Shown here one piece after another: positions 10,784-13,363 of a stretch of DNA of 13,363 nucleotides (positions are counted from its first letter, which is position 1; each line of letters begins with the position of its first letter). The notes under the pieces were generated by a model, which worked only from the letters and a program-made list of their open reading frames with translations, was not told the origin of the DNA and did no database searches. The translations under genes were made by a program, and so were the position numbers. Source of the stretch: Rhodospirillales bacterium (lineage in GTDB: Bacteria; Pseudomonadota; Alphaproteobacteria; Acetobacterales; Acetobacteraceae); assembly GCA_903644035.1 (NCBI GenBank), contig CAHJXG010000509.1, positions 1-13,363 on the forward strand, written 5' to 3'.

Positions 10784-11965
10784 TCAGGGTGCGTCCGCCT
10801 CGGCCTCGATGATCACCGGCAGGAACAGGCGGAACTCCGTCCGGCCGGGACGGCTGTCCACCTCGATCAGCCCGCCATGGTCGCCGACGATCTTCGCGAC
10901 CAAGGCGAGGCCCAGGCCGCTGCCGGACGGCTTGCTGGTCACGAAGGCCTCGAACAGATGAGAGCGAATGTCCTCCGGGATGCCCGGCCCGTTGTCGCGC
11001 ACAGTCACCACCAGCGGCAGATGCAGCCGATGGTCGCTGCCGGCGACCGCGAGGCGCATCCCGTGCTGGTAGGCCGTGGTCAGCACGATCTCCCCCGTGC
11101 CGCGCTCGGTGAGCGCCGGGTCGCTGGTGATCGCCTCGGCCGCGTTCTTCACAAGGTTCAGCATCACTTGGATGAGCTGGTCCCGGTTGGCCCAGGTCGG
11201 CGGCAGCGACGGGTCGTATACCTCGGTCAGCCGCACGTGCGCCGCGAAGCCGGTGCTGGCCAGGCGGCGCACGTGCTCCAGCACGCGGTGGATGTTCACG
11301 GCGCGGCGCTCGATCGGCTTCTCGCCGAAGATCTCCATGCGGTCCACGAGGTCCCGGATGCGGTCCGCCTCGTCGCGGATCAGCACCGTCAACTCGCGGT
11401 CGCCGTCGGTCACGCTGGCTTCCAGCAACTGCGCCGCGCCGCGGATGCCGGAGAGCGGGTTCTTGACCTCATGCGCCAGCACCGCAGACATGCCGGTGAC
11501 GCTGCGCGCCGCCCCGCGGAACTGGATCTGGCGATCCAGCGCGCGGGCGGCGGAGCTGTCCTGAAAGGTCAGCAACACGCAGCCCGGCTCCTCCAGCAGC
11601 GCCGTGGCCTGCACCGCGGTGCCGCGCTTGTGCAGGCGCGGGCCTTCCAGCGTCAGGTCGTGATCGAAGATCGTGGAGCCTTGCTGCCGCACCTGCGTCA
11701 GCAGCGCGAACAGCGGGTTGTCCTCCGGCAGCAGGGAGGCCAGCGTCATCTGGCGCAGCTGCAGCAGCGACACGCCGAGGAACTGCTCCGCGGCGTGGTT
11801 GACGTAGCGGAACCGGTTCGCCGCGTCGAGCAGCACGACGGGCAGGGGCAGCGCGCTCAGCATCGCCTGCGCATCGAACCCGGCCACATCGGACGGGGGT
11901 GGCGGCGGTCGCGGCGTCAACCGTTCCACCAGGGCCAGGCGACGCCGGGTCAATGCGGCCTTCAT
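10784..11965 (-). CDS. ntrB: Nitrogen regulation sensor kinase/phosphatase NtrB
   Basis: Cytosolic PII-controlled kinase/phosphatase for NtrC, 393 residues. It has no membrane segment. A short basic, proline-rich N-terminus leads into a PAS domain (about 30-140, [23 protein letters not shown]). The phosphoacceptor is H165 in [18 protein letters not shown]. The ATPase domain has [17 protein letters not shown] and GSGLGLALV. An open frame continues upstream to 12538 but lies inside dusB. ATG 11965 is chosen because it overlaps the dusB stop (ATGA, 11962-11965), has GGAGG ten bases upstream and yields the normal family length. Transcription probably reads through from dusB, as in the nifR3-ntrB-ntrC operons of other alphaproteobacteria. 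Confidence 0.96.
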   Translation of the reverse strand: MKAALTRRRLALVERLTPRPPPPPSDVAGFDAQAMLSALPLPVVLLDAANRFRYVNHAAEQFLGVSLLQLRQMTLASLLPEDNPLFALLTQVRQQGSTIFDHDLTLEGPRLHKRGTAVQATALLEEPGCVLLTFQDSSAARALDRQIQFRGAARSVTGMSAVLAHEVKNPLSGIRGAAQLLEASVTDGDRELTVLIRDEADRIRDLVDRMEIFGEKPIERRAVNIHRVLEHVRRLASTGFAAHVRLTEVYDPSLPPTWANRDQLIQVMLNLVKNAAEAITSDPALTERGTGEIVLTTAYQHGMRLAVAGSDHRLHLPLVVTVRDNGPGIPEDIRSHLFEAFVTSKPSGSGLGLALVAKIVGDHGGLIEVDSRPGRTEFRLFLPVIIEAEADAP

Positions 11966-13017
11966 GCGGCCAGCGCCTCCGGCACGCGGGCGGCGTTGCC
12001 GTCGATCAGCGGATCGAAGAAGGCGTCGATCAGCGCCTCGACGGCCGCCCGGCTCGACAGCTTGTTGACGGCCGAGCGGAACTCGGCCGATCCGAACAGG
12101 CCGCGCGAGTACCAGGACAGATGCTTGCGGGCGACCCGCAGCCCCGCGTCCTCGCCGAAATGCCGCAGCATGGCGTCGTAATGCTCCAGCATCGTGGCCT
12201 TCTGCTCGGCGAGCGTCGGCTCGGCCTGGCGCTCGCCCGTCACCAGGAAGCGTGCGACCAGGGCGGGGAACCAGGGCCGGCCGTAGCAGCCCCGGCCGAT
12301 CATCACGCCGTCCGCGCCGGACTGGCGCAGCGCCTCGGCCGCGTCGTCCTCGGTCAGGATGTCGCCGTTGACGATCACCGGCAGGCGGACCGCCCGCTTG
12401 ACCTGTGCCACGAAGCGCCAATCGGCCGAGCCGGTATAGAATTGCTGCCGGGTGCGCCCGTGCACCGTGACCATCTGGATGCCGGACGCCTCGGCGATGC
12501 GGGCCAGGCTGGGCGCGTTGAGGCTCGCGTGGTCCCATCCCATGCGCATCTTGAGCGTGACCGGCACCGCCACCGCCCGCACCGTGGCCTCCAGGATGCG
12601 GGCCGCGGCGACCTCGTCACGCATCAGGGCGGACCCGGCCGCCTGGCCGACGGCGACCTTCTTGACCGGACAGCCGAAGTTGATGTCGATCAGGTCGGCA
12701 CCGTGGCCGACCGCGATGCGCGCCGCCTCCGCCATGGCGGCCGGGTCGCAGCCGGCGAGCTGGACGGCGCTGGGGCCACCACCCCCATCGACCTCGGCCA
12801 TCCGCAGCGTGACCCGGTTCTCCCGCACCATGGCCCAGGAGGCGATCATCTCGGACACAACGAGGCCGGCCCCCTGCCGCTTCGCCAGGCGCCGGAACGG
12901 CAGGTCGGTGACGCCCGACATCGGCGCCAGGATGACCGGGAACTCGAGCCGGACGGCATGTGGCCCCGATCCCAGGGTGATGGGGCTGATCAGGCCTGTG
13001 ATATTTGAGTTGCCCAT
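11962..13017 (-). CDS. dusB: tRNA-dihydrouridine synthase DusB (NifR3)
   Basis: FMN-dependent enzyme reducing specific uridines in the tRNA D-loop to dihydrouridine, with NADPH as reductant; 351 residues. The N-terminal barrel shows [13 protein letters not shown] (flavin-binding APM block near 30-36) and the SEMIAS block. The catalytic cysteine is C116 in [37 protein letters not shown] and [13 protein letters not shown] follow, and a helical tRNA-binding domain completes the protein. The order dusB-ntrB is the classical nifR3-ntrB arrangement. ATG 13017 has no recognisable Shine-Dalgarno sequence, and a possible promoter ends only about 10 bases upstream, so the message might be leaderless. 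The gene diverges from ispD, 114 bases away. Confidence 0.97.
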   Translation of the reverse strand: MGNSNITGLISPITLGSGPHAVRLEFPVILAPMSGVTDLPFRRLAKRQGAGLVVSEMIASWAMVRENRVTLRMAEVDGGGGPSAVQLAGCDPAAMAEAARIAVGHGADLIDINFGCPVKKVAVGQAAGSALMRDEVAAARILEATVRAVAVPVTLKMRMGWDHASLNAPSLARIAEASGIQMVTVHGRTRQQFYTGSADWRFVAQVKRAVRLPVIVNGDILTEDDAAEALRQSGADGVMIGRGCYGRPWFPALVARFLVTGERQAEPTLAEQKATMLEHYDAMLRHFGEDAGLRVARKHLSWYSRGLFGSAEFRSAVNKLSSRAAVEALIDAFFDPLIDGNAARVPEALAA

Positions 13018-13026
13018 GATTTGGGC

Positions 13027-13055
13027 AAACTACCGCCGGGACGCGCCTTACGCAA
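13027..13055 (-). promoter_or_regulatory. Weak candidate promoter for the dusB-ntrBC-ntrYX transcript
   Basis: On the minus strand TTGCGT (13055-13050) and TAGTTT (13032-13027) are 17 bases apart, matching each half of the housekeeping consensus at only 3 of 6 positions. Initiation about seven bases downstream would fall within a few bases of the dusB ATG. The site lies in the only divergent intergenic region available, but sequence support is modest. Confidence 0.25.
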
Positions 13056-13094
13056 TCAGGGACCGCAACGGGCCGCCCACGCCCGGCACGCGGG

Positions 13095-13123
13095 TTGACG
13101 TCGCGGTGGCCGGCCGGCATTGC
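13095..13123 (+). promoter_or_regulatory. Weak candidate promoter for ispD
   Basis: TTGACG (13095-13100) matches the -35 consensus at 5 of 6 positions. At 17 bases' spacing the -10 position reads CATTGC, a poor match. Initiation would fall almost at the ispD ATG (13132), which also lacks a clear Shine-Dalgarno sequence. Listed because the -35 half is good and the region must hold an ispD promoter. Confidence 0.2.
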
Positions 13124-13131
13124 ATGGCGCC

Positions 13132-13363
13132 ATGCGCGCCGCCGCCATCCTCGTCGCCGCCGGTTCCGGCACCCGGTTCGGGGCCGGCCAGCCGAAGCAA
13201 TACGCCATGGTCGCCGGCAAGCCCGTCGTGCGCTGGGCGGCGGAATGCCTGCTGCCCCATGTCGAGCACCTGCAGCCCGTGGGTGACCCGGCGCTGCTCG
13301 GCCCGGCGCTGGCCGGCCTGGACTGCCGTCCGGCCGTGCCGGGCGGCGGCACCCGGCAGGACA
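13132..13363 (+). CDS. ispD: 2-C-methyl-D-erythritol 4-phosphate cytidylyltransferase IspD (N-terminal part, possibly IspDF fusion)
   Basis: First 77 codons of a gene cut by the right window edge. IspD transfers CMP from CTP to methylerythritol phosphate in non-mevalonate isoprenoid synthesis. The nucleotide-binding signature is seen as LVAAGSGTRFG (7-17) followed by PKQY (21-24). Near the edge comes PGGGTRQD, matching the family's GG.TRQ block that contacts substrate. In many alphaproteobacteria ispD is fused to ispF and diverges from dusB-ntrBC, as here; the fusion cannot be tested in this window. ATG 13132 is the first in-frame start and begins directly at the conserved first strand. The nearby ATG 13124 is out of frame. 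Confidence 0.92.
   Translation, partial: MRAAAILVAAGSGTRFGAGQPKQYAMVAGKPVVRWAAECLLPHVEHLQPVGDPALLGPALAGLDCRPAVPGGGTRQD

Noticed and set aside
11966..12538. Long N-terminal extension of NtrB within dusB
   Set aside because: The added sequence is the shadow of dusB. The ATGA overlap at 11962-11965 and GGAGG upstream support the short form.

Overview
The window is very GC-rich with strong G/C preference at third codon positions. It carries the conserved alphaproteobacterial cluster dusB(nifR3)-ntrB-ntrC-ntrY-ntrX-dat-hfq-hflX, with mazG next to it and the start of ispD diverging from dusB. Gene content and order point to an alphaproteobacterium, most likely Rhodospirillales/Acetobacteraceae (inferred; no rRNA or other marker is present). 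I see no mobile element, integrase, tRNA, rRNA, CRISPR array or compositional island. This is chromosomal core sequence.

Layout. Left part, plus strand: the C-terminal tail of an unidentified proline-rich protein (2-91), a YcgN/UPF0260 cysteine-cluster protein (131-610), a dihydrodipicolinate-synthase-family lyase of uncertain substrate (607-1527) and mazG (1537-2319). Everything from 2321 to 13017 is on the minus strand. In transcription order it is dusB, ntrB, ntrC, ntrY, ntrX, a D-amino-acid aminotransferase, hfq, hflX and an inositol-monophosphatase-family phosphatase. At the right edge ispD (13132 onward, cut by the window end) diverges from dusB.

The minus-strand genes are packed with 4-base stop/start overlaps (dusB/ntrB, ntrX/dat, hflX/phosphatase) or gaps of 2-10 bases. 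The one real internal gap is the 121 bases upstream of hfq. This suggests one nitrogen-regulation transcript (dusB to dat) and a separately promoted hfq-hflX-phosphatase unit. NtrB (soluble kinase) and NtrC (sigma54 activator with GAFTGA) form the classical nitrogen-limitation pair. NtrY (membrane kinase) and NtrX (regulator without GAFTGA) form the second pair. Hfq is the small-RNA chaperone, HflX a ribosome-associated GTPase and MazG a nucleotide-pool housekeeper. The plus- and minus-strand units converge with one base between stop codons.

I found no convincing undescribed system. The points most worth a second look are: a probable non-canonical CTG start of hflX, with a perfect Shine-Dalgarno sequence buried inside hfq; an interrupted inverted repeat in the probable hfq leader; and the lyase, which lacks the substrate-binding arginine of true DapA. 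No stretch longer than about 120 bases lacks a gene.
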